Shown piece after piece: positions 53,106 to 62,533 of a stretch of DNA of 64,000 bases. Location: NCBI GenBank assembly GCA_023957755.1, contig JAMLGT010000007.1, positions 124,001-188,000 on the forward strand, read 5' to 3'. Below the pieces are notes generated by a model. The model did no database searches. It was not told the DNA's origin and worked only from the letters and a program-made list of their open reading frames with translations. The stretch comes from Chitinophagaceae bacterium (lineage in GTDB: Bacteria; Bacteroidota; Bacteroidia; Chitinophagales; Chitinophagaceae). Position 1 is the stretch's first letter. Each line of letters starts with the position of its first letter. The position numbers and the translations under genes are program-made.

Positions 53106-53882
53106 GTGGCAAAGCGACGTATAAAGAAGATTTACTATCTCGGTTTCAAGATATTTCTCTCTTTCTGCATTCTGGTTGTGGCCGTATTGGCCGTTATCTA
53201 CTTTTTCAGAGCCGGGAAACCGGTATTTTACCCGGGATTTGGCATCACCATACCATCCGGATACAGTATTCATGGTATCGACGTGAGCCGGTATCAGGGA
53301 AATATTGAATGGGGTGAGGTTAAGAATATGGAATCGATGGGGCTTAAGATCGGGTTTGCCTTTATAAAAGCAACAGAGGGTAATACAAGGGTGGATCGGC
53401 AGTTCGAAAGAAACTGGAAGAAAGCAAAAGAACAGGGCATTCCGACAGGCGCCTACCACTTCTTCATTCCCGGTAAAGACCCTCACACTCAGGCGGCGAA
53501 CTTCATACAAACAGTTACTTTATCCCCGGGGAACCTCCCTCCTGTATTGGACATCGAAAAAACAGGGCGCTTATCAGTAAGTCAGCTTCGCTCCGAAGTG
53601 CAGCAATGGCTCGATAAGGTAGAATCTCATTATGGCGTCACCCCTATCATCTACACAAACATTTCATTTTATGAAAAGTATTTCTCTTCCGGTTTCGAAA
53701 AATATCCAATCTGGATAGCCCATTATCTGCAACCCCACAAACCCAGGACAGAGAGGAAATGGACATTTTGGCAACACAGCGAGGTGGGGCAAGTAAACGG
53801 CATCAGACACAAAGTAGATTTCAATGTTTTTTACGGAGACAGCAGCGATTTCAAAAAGTTACTCTTTGGTGCACTGCCATAA
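53106..53882 (+). CDS. GH25 family lysozyme
   Basis: A 258-residue membrane-anchored or secreted muramidase. GTG start; a Lys/Arg-rich lead is followed by one hydrophobic helix (ILVVAVLAVIYFFRAG). The catalytic domain begins HGIDVSRYQGNIEW, continues IGFAFIKATEGNTRVDRQF and PTGAYHFFIPGKDPHTQA, and has the active-site Asp and Glu in LPPVLDIEKTG. TFWQHSEVGQVNGIRHKVDF closes the barrel. GH25 enzymes cut the beta-1,4 bond of peptidoglycan. It is divergent from the transglycosylase gene. Confidence 0.92.
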   Translation: MAKRRIKKIYYLGFKIFLSFCILVVAVLAVIYFFRAGKPVFYPGFGITIPSGYSIHGIDVSRYQGNIEWGEVKNMESMGLKIGFAFIKATEGNTRVDRQFERNWKKAKEQGIPTGAYHFFIPGKDPHTQAANFIQTVTLSPGNLPPVLDIEKTGRLSVSQLRSEVQQWLDKVESHYGVTPIIYTNISFYEKYFSSGFEKYPIWIAHYLQPHKPRTERKWTFWQHSEVGQVNGIRHKVDFNVFYGDSSDFKKLLFGALP

Positions 53883-53945
53883 TCCGGATATTGGAAAATG
53901 GAAGTAGCCGGGAAATAATTATCTTGGTCAATTAAACACTCACAA

Positions 53946-54275
53946 ATGACAATAGCTCAGGCACAACTAGAAGTAGATCAGTGGATAAAAGAAAAGGGAG
54001 TCAGATATTTTGACGAGCTCACCAACCTGGGAATCCTGATGGAAGAAGTAGGAGAACTGAGCCGGATTATGGTAAGGACTTATGGGGAACAATCGTTCAA
54101 AGATTCAGACAAAGACAGGCATCTCCAGGATGAACTCGCAGACGTATTATGGGTACTCTTGTGCATTGCTAATCAGACAAATACTAACCTCACAGAAGCT
54201 CTGAAAGAGAACTTTGAGAAGAAGAATTCACGAGACCATTCGCGTCACAAAACAAATCCTAAGCTAAATCCATAA
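53946..54275 (+). CDS. MazG-like nucleotide pyrophosphohydrolase
   Basis: A 109-residue single-domain protein. The MazG fold is seen in LTNLGILMEEVGELSRIMVR (E-x2-E) and LQDELADVLWVLLCIANQTN (E-x2-D), the metal-binding helices of this all-alpha NTP pyrophosphatase family. Such small proteins hydrolyse non-canonical NTPs or dNTPs. The rest is polar. It precedes accA by 74 bases and may be in the same transcript. Confidence 0.86.
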   Translation: MTIAQAQLEVDQWIKEKGVRYFDELTNLGILMEEVGELSRIMVRTYGEQSFKDSDKDRHLQDELADVLWVLLCIANQTNTNLTEALKENFEKKNSRDHSRHKTNPKLNP

Positions 54276-54349
54276 GCGGAATAAAAATATAGGAGATTGA
54301 ACTTACCTTTACGCCTTCTGAGATTTTTTAATGAAAAACCATTCCTATA

Positions 54350-55336
54350 ATGGCGACACAACATGTCAGACAATTTTTAGACTTCGAACAGCCGATCAAA
54401 GACCTCTACGAACAAATCGAGGCCAACCATAAACTAGCTGCCAAAAACAACTCCAGCGATTATGATGATATCAACGCAGCGTTGGAGAAGAAAATTCTTC
54501 AGAAAAGAAAAGAGATTACAGATGGGCTTACACCGTGGCAAAAAGTGCAACTGAGCCGCCATCCGGATCGCCCTTATACCCTCGAGTACATCTCAAAAAT
54601 ATTTACAGACTTTATAGAACTCCATGGCGACCGCAATGTGAAAGATGACAAAGCAATGGTAGGCGGCCTCGCACTTCTGGATGGAGAATCAGTAATGGTT
54701 ATCGGCCAGCAAAAGGGAACCAATACCAAGATGCGGCAACTCCGGAACTTTGGAATGGCCAACCCCGAAGGTTATAGAAAAGCATTAAGGCTGATGAAGC
54801 TTGCGGAAAAGTTTGATATCCCCATCATTACATTTATAGACACACCCGGCGCTTATCCCGGACTTGAAGCTGAAGAGCGTGGCCAGGGTGAGGCTATCGC
54901 ACGAAACATTTACGAAATGCTGAAGTTACGCGTACCTGTTATCTGCATCATCATTGGTGAGGGCGCAAGTGGAGGAGCACTCGGCATTGGTGTCGGCGAT
55001 AAGGTGCTGATGCTGGAAAACTCATGGTACACTGTTATCTCTCCGGAAAACTGTAGCTCTATCCTGTGGCGCAGCTGGGCACAAAAAGAGGTTGCAGCAG
55101 CGCAGTTAAAACTCACCTCAGACGATATGCTCAATTTTGGATTGGTTGATGGGTTGATTAAAGAACCACTTGGAGGAGCCCATTGGGATTATGCCGAGGC
55201 CGCAGCCAACGTAAAAGAATATATCAAACCGGTTCTGGCTGCACTGAAGGAAAAATCGGCCGAACAACGCATAGAAGAGCGCATTGAAAAATTCGGAAAC
55301 ATGGGCTTTTATGAAGAAGTAAAAGCAGAAAACTAA
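54350..55336 (+). CDS. accA: Acetyl-CoA carboxylase carboxyltransferase subunit alpha
   Basis: A 328-residue cytoplasmic subunit of the carboxyltransferase that forms malonyl-CoA for fatty-acid synthesis. It starts with [20 protein letters not shown], contains [20 protein letters not shown] and [20 protein letters not shown], and the crotonase-like core [37 protein letters not shown] and [20 protein letters not shown]. The length and order are standard for AccA; accD is not in the window. dapA starts 12 bases downstream on the same strand. Confidence 0.97.
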   Translation: MATQHVRQFLDFEQPIKDLYEQIEANHKLAAKNNSSDYDDINAALEKKILQKRKEITDGLTPWQKVQLSRHPDRPYTLEYISKIFTDFIELHGDRNVKDDKAMVGGLALLDGESVMVIGQQKGTNTKMRQLRNFGMANPEGYRKALRLMKLAEKFDIPIITFIDTPGAYPGLEAEERGQGEAIARNIYEMLKLRVPVICIIIGEGASGGALGIGVGDKVLMLENSWYTVISPENCSSILWRSWAQKEVAAAQLKLTSDDMLNFGLVDGLIKEPLGGAHWDYAEAAANVKEYIKPVLAALKEKSAEQRIEERIEKFGNMGFYEEVKAEN

Positions 55337-55348
55337 ACTTTAAATACT

Positions 55349-56236
55349 GTGAACTTAAGACAACAGTTAAAGGGAACAGGTACCGCCATTGTTACCCCCT
55401 TTAACCAACAGGATGTGGACTATGCTTCACTGGAAGCACTCATTGAGTTCAACATCTCCAATGGCGTAGAATATATCGTAACGCTTGGAACCACCGGCGA
55501 AACCCCTACTCTATCCAAAGAAGAGAAGAAACAGGTTGCCAAATTCACAGTAGAAAAGGTAAATGGAAAAGTGCCTATCGTAATCGGAATCGGCGGTAAC
55601 AATTCCAAAGAAATAGCAAACCAGTTATTACATGACGACCTGAGCGACTACTCCGCTATCCTAAGCGTAAGTCCTTATTACAATAAGCCATCCCAGCAAG
55701 GAATCTACGAGCATTACAAATTATTGGCTGACCACTCACCCAAACCTATCATTCTCTACAACGTTCCCGGCCGTACCGGAAGCAATATCAGCGCAGAGAC
55801 TACTATTCGTTTGGCAAGAGACTGTGAAAAAATCAGTGGAATCAAAGAAGCAAGTGGCAACCTGGTACAATGCATGCACATTCTGGCGGACAGGCCCGAA
55901 GATTTTTTGGTTGTCAGTGGCGATGACCATATAGCGCTCCCCCTGATAGCCTGTGGAGGCGACGGAGTGATCAGTGTGATTGCAAACTGCTTTCCTGCCG
56001 ACTTTTCAGAACTCATCAGGATGGCGCTCAGGAATGATTTTCCCGGTGCTCAAAAACTACAGTATAAATTATTAGACGCTATTGACCACCTTTTTGCTGA
56101 GAATAACCCCGCAGGGGTGAAATGTTTTCTTGCAGAAATGGGATTGATTAAAAACGAATTCAGACTTCCTGTAGTACCCGCAAGCGAGTCCCTTCATAAC
56201 AAGATCACTTCCTTCCTCAAAAATTATAAAAGTTGA
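55349..56236 (+). CDS. dapA: 4-hydroxy-tetrahydrodipicolinate synthase
   Basis: A 295-residue TIM-barrel aldolase condensing pyruvate and aspartate semialdehyde, the first dedicated step of lysine and diaminopimelate synthesis. GTG start. GTGTAIVTPFNQQDVDYASL and the GTTGETPTL motif bind pyruvate. The Tyr of ILYNVPGRTG and the Schiff-base Lys of ISGIKEASGN are present. VVSGDDHIALPLIACGGDGV also matches. The stop codon overlaps the TTG start of the next gene (TTGA), so that gene is translationally coupled. It follows accA by 12 bases. Confidence 0.96.
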   Translation: MNLRQQLKGTGTAIVTPFNQQDVDYASLEALIEFNISNGVEYIVTLGTTGETPTLSKEEKKQVAKFTVEKVNGKVPIVIGIGGNNSKEIANQLLHDDLSDYSAILSVSPYYNKPSQQGIYEHYKLLADHSPKPIILYNVPGRTGSNISAETTIRLARDCEKISGIKEASGNLVQCMHILADRPEDFLVVSGDDHIALPLIACGGDGVISVIANCFPADFSELIRMALRNDFPGAQKLQYKLLDAIDHLFAENNPAGVKCFLAEMGLIKNEFRLPVVPASESLHNKITSFLKNYKS

Positions 56237-57357
56237 ATCGGCTTCTTTTTCTCTTTCTGTTTTTATCTAATAGCACATTTGCACAACAAAGCGTAAAGCT
56301 GATTATCGACTCCTATCCTGAGAAGAAAGGCGACACATTGTTTCTTGCAGGTAACTTCAATATGTGGAATCCCGGCGACAAAGACTATAGGTTCAATGCC
56401 GGGCCCGGTAGTCCCACTCTTCAGATAAGGCTGGAAAAGGGCAACTACGAATTCAAGGTCACCCGTGGCAACTGGCAGACAGTCGAAGAACATAAGGACT
56501 TTAGTCCGATGAGCAACCGCAAAATGGCCATCCTGTCAGATACTGTCATCCACCTTTCTATAGGCGCCTGGGCCGATGACAAGCCGGGCGGCAATGCGCT
56601 GGTGACACACACTGCCTCACCACAGGTGCATATCATGGATACTGCATTCAACATGCCGCAACTCAACAGGCATCGCCGTATTTGGATATACCTCCCTAAA
56701 GGATACGGACAAACGAAAAAGAAATATCCTGTGTTGTATATGCACGACGGACAAAATGTGTTTGATGCCGCTACTTCCTATTCAGGCGAATGGGGCGTAG
56801 ATGAATTTCTGGATACGCTGAAAGCCAACTGCCGCCAGGCCATTGTGGTAGCGATAGACAATGGGCTGAACAAAAGGATGAACGAATACAATCCCTGGGA
56901 GTTTATGAATTTTGGGAAAGGGGAAGGTGATGCATACATTGATTTTTTAGTAAATACACTCAAGCCATATATTGACGCGCATTACAGAACCCTGCCAAAC
57001 AGGAAAAATACTTCTATTGCAGGAAGTAGCATGGGCGGATTAATAAGCCTTTACACCGTCATAAAATATCCGAAGGTATTTGGAAGCGCCGGCGTTTTTT
57101 CTCCTGCATTCTGGACTGCATCGGGTATCGACAGCACAGTAATTGCGGATGGGGGAAAACTAAAATCAAAATTATTTTTCTACGCCGGAGGTAAGGAAGG
57201 CGAAACCATGATCCCTGATATGTTACGAATCGAAAAAGAAATCAGAAGGGAAAGCCGCACACCTATCAAACAGGTGTTAGATAAAGAAGCAAAACATAAT
57301 GAGGCTGCATGGAGAAAATATTTCCCGGAGTATTATAAGTGGGTATTTTGCAAGTGA
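56233..57357 (+). CDS. Secreted alpha/beta-hydrolase esterase with N-terminal CBM48-like domain
   Basis: A 374-residue exported esterase of the PF00756 (esterase D/feruloyl-esterase-like) type. A signal peptide (LLFLFLFLSNSTFAQQ) is followed by a beta-sandwich segment LFLAGNFNMWNPGDKDYRF that resembles CBM48/CBM20 starch-binding modules. The hydrolase domain has VLYMHDGQNVFDAATSYSGE, the oxyanion/nucleophile motif SIAGSSMGGLISLYTV (Ser in GSSMGG) and a C-terminal His (KHNEAAW). TTG start overlapping the dapA stop. Substrate is unknown; relatives cleave acyl groups from glycans or siderophores. It acts in the periplasm. Confidence 0.88.
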   Translation: MNRLLFLFLFLSNSTFAQQSVKLIIDSYPEKKGDTLFLAGNFNMWNPGDKDYRFNAGPGSPTLQIRLEKGNYEFKVTRGNWQTVEEHKDFSPMSNRKMAILSDTVIHLSIGAWADDKPGGNALVTHTASPQVHIMDTAFNMPQLNRHRRIWIYLPKGYGQTKKKYPVLYMHDGQNVFDAATSYSGEWGVDEFLDTLKANCRQAIVVAIDNGLNKRMNEYNPWEFMNFGKGEGDAYIDFLVNTLKPYIDAHYRTLPNRKNTSIAGSSMGGLISLYTVIKYPKVFGSAGVFSPAFWTASGIDSTVIADGGKLKSKLFFYAGGKEGETMIPDMLRIEKEIRRESRTPIKQVLDKEAKHNEAAWRKYFPEYYKWVFCK

Positions 57358-57435
57358 GCTTAATACTTTTACCGCAAAAGGCATATTGAATTAATTGTAA
57401 TTGCTTCAGGAAATTCAAGATGAGCGTCCCCTGCT

Positions 57436-58149
57436 TCATCCTCCCTGCAATCGCTCCATTACCACGTGCTTATACAACCTCCCAATAGGTATCTCTGTTT
57501 TACCCAACTGAACAGCCGAACCATTATATCCTGAAATATGCTCCAGCGACACAATGTAAGACCGGTGTACCCGTAAAAATTTCTGGTCAGAGAATAAATT
57601 TTCCATTGCCGTGATAGATTGCTTCACCAGAATGTTCTTGCCATCGGTCAGGAATATCTTCACATAGTCTTTCCAGCTTTCAATGTAAAGGATATGATCT
57701 ATAAAAATCTTTTTCATATCCTTATCCACTTTCAAATACACAAATGCATCCACGGGAGATTCAGATGTATCCATAGTATGAGGCGTCTCCCTCCCTATCA
57801 ACCGGTTCAGCTTGGTAACCGCCTTTACAAATCTTTCAAAAGAAACAGGCTTTACCAAATAATCCACTGCATCGAGTTCGAAGCCATCCACCGCATATTC
57901 ACGGTATGCAGTAACAAAAATCACCTTAGGAGGATGGGAAAGACTCTTCAAAAATTCAGTGCCTACAATACGCGGCATTTTTATATCGAGGAAAATCACA
58001 TCTACCCGATAATTGCGCAATATCCCAATTGCTTCTATAGCATTCCGGCACTGCCCTACCACCTCCATACCACCAATCTCAGAGATATACCTCGACAGTA
58101 CTTTCAATGCCGGTGGTTCGTCATCAATAAGCAGGCACTGCAGTTTCAT
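57436..58149 (-). CDS. LytTR-type DNA-binding response regulator
   Basis: A 237-residue response regulator. The receiver domain begins LIDDEPPALKVLSRYI with the phospho-Asp in VIFLDIKMPRIVGTEF, followed by FVTAYREYAVDGFELDAVDY and the switch Lys in YLVKPVSFERF. The C-terminal LytTR domain (IDHILYIESWKDYVKIFLTD, LVKQSITAMENLF and FLRVHRSYIVSLEHISGYNG) binds DNA. It overlaps the end of the kinase gene by 26 bases, so the pair is cotranscribed. The target genes are not visible. Confidence 0.94.
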   Translation of the reverse strand: MKLQCLLIDDEPPALKVLSRYISEIGGMEVVGQCRNAIEAIGILRNYRVDVIFLDIKMPRIVGTEFLKSLSHPPKVIFVTAYREYAVDGFELDAVDYLVKPVSFERFVKAVTKLNRLIGRETPHTMDTSESPVDAFVYLKVDKDMKKIFIDHILYIESWKDYVKIFLTDGKNILVKQSITAMENLFSDQKFLRVHRSYIVSLEHISGYNGSAVQLGKTEIPIGRLYKHVVMERLQGG

Positions 58150-59275
58150 AATTATCAGGTTGCACTAAAATAGAGGACAATTTGCCGGATAAGTTTATCT
58201 CTTCCGTAAAATCAATATTCAATGAAACCACAAAGAAATCACTTTCATCACTCAGTTTCAAGGTGTGGCTATCGGGATAAATAAGCTGAAGGCGCTTTTT
58301 GACATTAGCAATGCCTATACCATTACTCCCGGATGTAATACCCTCATTTTTGCTATTGCTGATTTTCACCTTCATGCTGTTTCCCTTTACAGACAGATCC
58401 ACACTGAGCCAGGGTTTTTCTATCTGCTCTGATGTGCCATGCTTGAAAGCATTCTCAATAAAAGGCAACAGCATAAGCGGTGCTATATAATGTGCTCCTA
58501 CGTTTCCATTAATATTCCACGAAATATCGATTTTATTTCCATAGCGCTCCCGTTCCAGTTCAATATAATTCTTCATTATCTCCAACTCCTTCTCCAGCCT
58601 TACTTCCGGCGCCTTGCAGTCATATAGCATATAGCTCAGCAGGTTTGACAGTTTTAGAACCAGCTCGGGTGTTTTAGGTGAATGTTCAAGCGAAAAAGAA
58701 TAAATATTATTGAGTGTATTGAACAGGAAATGAGGATGTACCTGTGCCTTCAGCAATTGCAGTTCGGCTACCATCTTTTCCTGCTGCACATTGAGCAGAT
58801 CCTGTTGTTTCTTGTTCCAGAATTTAAAAAACTTAATAACCATTGGAATTGCTGCGGAGGTAGTAAGACACAGGTAGCAGAATGCCAGAGGCCCCGCCGG
58901 AAGTATATCCTTAAACTCCATCGCTTCCTGCAAAGGAATATATATAAATGCCCTGAACCATTGGTCAATATACAGGCCCACAAATCCCCAGGCGAGTATT
59001 AACAGTAAGAACTGCACCAGCTTTTCTTTCATTAACAACTGCGGAACGGCCCAGTAAGCCATAGGGTAGCCATACAAAATAAATATAGGCAACCACATGG
59101 TCATATTGATAACCTCTCGTCCATAAGATCCGGGAGATCCTAACAACTTCCAGAATAAAGCCCATATCAAGGTATGAAAGACCCAAAATACAGTATGGCG
59201 AGCCATTCTATACTTTGTAGAAAAAATAAAGTCGTTGTACAAAAATGTATTGACTGAGCTCAGCAATTTATTCAT
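58124..59275 (-). CDS. LytS-like sensor histidine kinase
   Basis: A 383-residue membrane kinase of the His_kinase (PF06580) type. About four transmembrane helices (VFWVFHTLIWALFWKLLG, MWLPIFILYGYPMAYWAVPQ, FLLLILAWGFVGLYI, LAFCYLCLTTSAAIPMVI) precede a short coiled coil and the phospho-accepting His in KAQVHPHFLFNTLNNIYSF. The ATP domain has LPFIENAFKHG and SNGIGIANVKKRLQLIYP. It phosphorylates the LytTR regulator encoded next to it, whose start lies inside this gene. Signal unknown. Confidence 0.94.
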   Translation of the reverse strand: MNKLLSSVNTFLYNDFIFSTKYRMARHTVFWVFHTLIWALFWKLLGSPGSYGREVINMTMWLPIFILYGYPMAYWAVPQLLMKEKLVQFLLLILAWGFVGLYIDQWFRAFIYIPLQEAMEFKDILPAGPLAFCYLCLTTSAAIPMVIKFFKFWNKKQQDLLNVQQEKMVAELQLLKAQVHPHFLFNTLNNIYSFSLEHSPKTPELVLKLSNLLSYMLYDCKAPEVRLEKELEIMKNYIELERERYGNKIDISWNINGNVGAHYIAPLMLLPFIENAFKHGTSEQIEKPWLSVDLSVKGNSMKVKISNSKNEGITSGSNGIGIANVKKRLQLIYPDSHTLKLSDESDFFVVSLNIDFTEEINLSGKLSSILVQPDNYETAVPAY

Positions 59276-59563
59276 TGGTTCGTTTTTTTGTTTACTAAAG
59301 CAATCGGTAAAGTAATCTTATAGAAAGAACCAAATCGAAGTTATAAAAACCATCACACTCCTAATACAGGAAAAAGACCAAGTGCACAATTTTCCGACAA
59401 ACGACTTATAAATACCAGTTTGGGGTATCTGTCTCTAATTATTGTTTTATCTCTATAAATAACTCCATTGGGCGATTTCCATAAGGAAGCGGTTTTTTCA
59501 GTTTTTACATTAGCTAAAGCATCAGGCAACACACTCATTTGATAACTTCTAAAATCTACAATC

Positions 59564-60025
59564 ATGAAGCAGAAGGCACAGGTGTTCCAACTCTTACTAC
59601 TCACTATTCTATTCACGCCCTTAACACACTTCACAATGGCACAAAAATCTGCGGCCGACATGGTTAAATCCGCAAAACAGGAGATCGAAAACCTTACTCC
59701 CCAACAGGCAAATGCTGAAATAAAAAAGGGAGACGTAACAGTAATCGACATCCGCGAGCCGGATGAACTTTTAAAAAACGGGAAAATAGCAGGTGCTACA
59801 AATGCCCCCAGAGGTATGTTGGAATTTTATGCTGACCCCACTCTTCCATATCACAAACCAGAATTCGACAAAGAGAAAAGAATCATACTCTATTGTGCAT
59901 CCAGTGGCAGATCAGCATTGGCCGTGAAAACACTTAAGGAAATGGGATATAAGAATGTAGCTCATATTGACGGCGGGTTGAAGGCCTGGACTGATGCAGG
60001 TTTACCCATCGACTCATCTCAATAG
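59564..60025 (+). CDS. Periplasmic rhodanese-like sulfurtransferase
   Basis: A 153-residue exported protein, signal peptide ending near FTMAQ (residue 27). A single rhodanese domain begins VIDIREPDELLKNGKIAGAT and carries the active-site loop RIILYCASSGRSALAV (Cys of CASSGRS), followed by GGLKAWTDAGLPI. It may bind or transfer sulfane sulfur in the periplasm. The gene stands alone, divergent from the kinase gene across a 288-base gap with no other recognised gene. Confidence 0.92.
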   Translation: MKQKAQVFQLLLLTILFTPLTHFTMAQKSAADMVKSAKQEIENLTPQQANAEIKKGDVTVIDIREPDELLKNGKIAGATNAPRGMLEFYADPTLPYHKPEFDKEKRIILYCASSGRSALAVKTLKEMGYKNVAHIDGGLKAWTDAGLPIDSSQ

Positions 60026-60243
60026 GAAATTAAATAAGTTTTAAAAAGACATCTAAGTGACTCCCTCTTAATCATACGAAATAAACGAAATCAGGATATA
60101 GCCAATCCGCATAACGGATAACTATCCAAAAACACCCTTTCAATATCTTAAAAAACCATGAGTTAAGACCCTTCTGAAATCCCGGGAATTGAGTAGCAGC
60201 CAGACGATTAGAATTATCCTTTTAACCAATAAAATTTTATACA

Positions 60244-60918
60244 ATGACCAGGCAATTAAAACTAAGAATCCACAGTGTAAAGTGTGTGGACGAAACCGGC
60301 GGAAAGTATTTCGAGAAATTGGGCAACGATGAAATCTATCTCAGTGGATTTACAATTGACGGAGAAGGGAAGACAACAAAAATTCCCGCATTCAATATTT
60401 ACTCAAACTTTGACGATGGAGAGGTGAAAAAATATGACCCACCTCACACATTCACCACTTTCACTGTTTCCGATACAAAAAACTGGCCTAAAGATTTTGG
60501 CGTGTGCTTTCTATTATTCGAGAGGGATTCAGGCGATATGAATGAAGCACTTGACATGGCCTATCAGAAATTTAAAGAAGAGGTTAACTCTAAAATGGCT
60601 TCAGCTAAGGGTTCTGATAAGAATTCATTTGCAATACCGTGGGAAATTATTTTTTCAACAATCATCCCGATGGTGGCAAGGTATCTGCAATCAATTATTG
60701 CATCAGCCATATCCGACGACCCATTCCCACTAGAATCTGTGTCCCTAAATATACCCGGGGAAAACTTTAACTGGGGAGGCAGTAACACATCCCCTATTGA
60801 CAAGGTCGAATTCAGAGGCAACGATGGAGTGTACTATTTGTTTTACGACTGGGAATTAATAGGGAAAAACGAAGGGTGGTTCGATCTTCCAAAGGAAAGA
60901 GACCACAGGACAAGCTGA
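60244..60918 (+). CDS. Uncharacterised protein
   Basis: A 224-residue protein of unknown family. It has no signal peptide. The N-terminal 90 residues (LKLRIHSVKCVDETGGKYFE, then GNDEIYLSGFTI) look like a beta-sandwich domain of the kind seen in some secreted or phage-associated proteins. A short helical region (LDMAYQKFKEEVNSKMASAK) and a more hydrophobic stretch (FAIPWEIIFSTIIPMVARYL) follow, then a beta-rich tail ending with YDWELIGKNEGWFDLPKERD. The next gene begins 30 bases later on the same strand, possibly an operon. I cannot assign a function. Confidence 0.7.
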   Translation: MTRQLKLRIHSVKCVDETGGKYFEKLGNDEIYLSGFTIDGEGKTTKIPAFNIYSNFDDGEVKKYDPPHTFTTFTVSDTKNWPKDFGVCFLLFERDSGDMNEALDMAYQKFKEEVNSKMASAKGSDKNSFAIPWEIIFSTIIPMVARYLQSIIASAISDDPFPLESVSLNIPGENFNWGGSNTSPIDKVEFRGNDGVYYLFYDWELIGKNEGWFDLPKERDHRTS

Positions 60919-60948
60919 GCATTGCATTCACTACAAAACAATCATTTT

Positions 60949-62460
60949 ATGAAATCGATTTCTATATTATTCTTCACGATATTATGTGTGCTAATCTGCA
61001 ATGCACAAAACGTTGGCATTGGCACTACCACACCAGACGCAAGCGCCGCCCTTGACATAAAAAGTGGCGACAAAGGCATGTTGGTTCCCCGCGTAGCACT
61101 CACTGCCGTAAATGTAGCTGCGCCGATTACCGCTCCCGCTGATGCCTTATTGATTTATAATACTGCCACTGCCGGTACCGGAGAAAATGCTGTAAGTCCC
61201 GGGTTTTATTACTGGAACACTACCACTATGCGGTGGACAGCAATTGCAACCAGAACATCTGATGCAGATCAAGGCAACGTCGGCTTCGGTGCCTGGAGCG
61301 ATTGCCCTGCTGCCATCAGCAACATTGGAGCATACAATCCCGTATATGCAGATGATGGAATGACTGGAGATAATTTTGGATATAGCGTATCCATATCCGG
61401 AGATTACGCTATTATTGGATGTGACGTTAATAGCTCCAATGACAATAGTGGCTACGCATACATTTTCCATTTTGATGGAACAAACTGGCTTTTGCAACAA
61501 AAAATTTCAGCAAGCGATGCTGCGGGGTACGATAGATTTGGGTTTTCTGTCTCCATGTCCGGTAACACTGCCATCGTTGGGGCATCGGGGAAAGAATCTG
61601 AAAAAGGAGCTGCCTATATTTTTCATTTTAATGGAACAAACTGGGTAGAGCAGCAAAAACTAATAAGTTCAGATGTCGCAGTGGGTGATGAATTTGGAAA
61701 ATCAGTCTCTATTTACGGTAGCTATGCTGTGATAGGTGCTAACGCTGATGATGATTATATGGGGGCAGCATACCTTTTTCATTTTGATAACACCAGTGGC
61801 AATTGGGTACAGCTACAAAAATTAACAGCGGGCAACCGAGAACGTGTGGGAGGAGATAATTTTGGAAATAGCGTTGCTATATATGGACTTAATATTATAG
61901 TGGGTGCCATTCAAAAGGATTCCCAAAAAGGGGCAGCTTATACATTTTATTCACCCGACAAAGGAGTTACCTGGGTGGGGCCGCAAAAATTGACACCAGG
62001 CAATGGATCCCCTGGATATTTCTTTGGGAATAGCATTTCCATTTCCGGTAATCACGCTTTTATCGGGATGTATGGAGATAATGATTACAGTGGTTCAGTT
62101 TATGATTTTTATTTAGACGGTACAAGTTGGATACTTCAACAAAAGTTAATTGCAGGTGATGGTAATAGCAAAAAGGGTTTTGGATCCAGCGTCTCCATTT
62201 CAGGAAATACTGCCATTATTGGATCTGTATCTACGGGACTAAACAGGGGACTGGGGTCCGCATATATTTTTCATTTTGATGGTACACGTTGGCTACAGCA
62301 GCAAAAGATCACAAGGCCGGGAGGTAGTGGCGATCCTGAATTCTTTGGAGGGTCTTGCAGTGTGGATAATAATGGCCGGTTTGTAATTGGTGCATACGGT
62401 GCGATAGGAGGCCAGACTGATGGCAGGGGTAGAGCATTTTTCGGAAAAATAAATGAATAA
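60949..62460 (+). CDS. Secreted FG-GAP-like seven-repeat beta-propeller protein
   Basis: A 503-residue exported protein, start at ATG 60949 (the frame extends to 60922). A signal peptide ends at CNAQ and is followed by NVGIGTTTPDASAALDIKS, an entry common in Bacteroidota surface proteins. From about residue 140 there are seven repeats of about 50 residues of the form FG-SVSISG--AIIGA---- followed by GAAYIFHFDGTNW-QQKL, which resemble FG-GAP/integrin-like propeller blades. A full seven-bladed propeller is thus likely. Last repeat ends AFFGKINE. No T9SS C-terminal sorting domain was found. It may bind extracellular ligands. Confidence 0.82.
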   Translation: MKSISILFFTILCVLICNAQNVGIGTTTPDASAALDIKSGDKGMLVPRVALTAVNVAAPITAPADALLIYNTATAGTGENAVSPGFYYWNTTTMRWTAIATRTSDADQGNVGFGAWSDCPAAISNIGAYNPVYADDGMTGDNFGYSVSISGDYAIIGCDVNSSNDNSGYAYIFHFDGTNWLLQQKISASDAAGYDRFGFSVSMSGNTAIVGASGKESEKGAAYIFHFNGTNWVEQQKLISSDVAVGDEFGKSVSIYGSYAVIGANADDDYMGAAYLFHFDNTSGNWVQLQKLTAGNRERVGGDNFGNSVAIYGLNIIVGAIQKDSQKGAAYTFYSPDKGVTWVGPQKLTPGNGSPGYFFGNSISISGNHAFIGMYGDNDYSGSVYDFYLDGTSWILQQKLIAGDGNSKKGFGSSVSISGNTAIIGSVSTGLNRGLGSAYIFHFDGTRWLQQQKITRPGGSGDPEFFGGSCSVDNNGRFVIGAYGAIGGQTDGRGRAFFGKINE

Positions 62461-62533
62461 TATTCAAAACATTTTTTCGTGTAACCATTAGCCTTACTTA
62501 TTACCAATACAAAACATAAAAAATAAGACAAGT

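Noticed and set aside
52968-53510. A 180-codon minus-strand frame overlapping the GH25 lysozyme
   Set aside because: It lies antisense to a clear lysozyme gene, has no recognisable domain, and its length is explained by the codon bias of the real gene.
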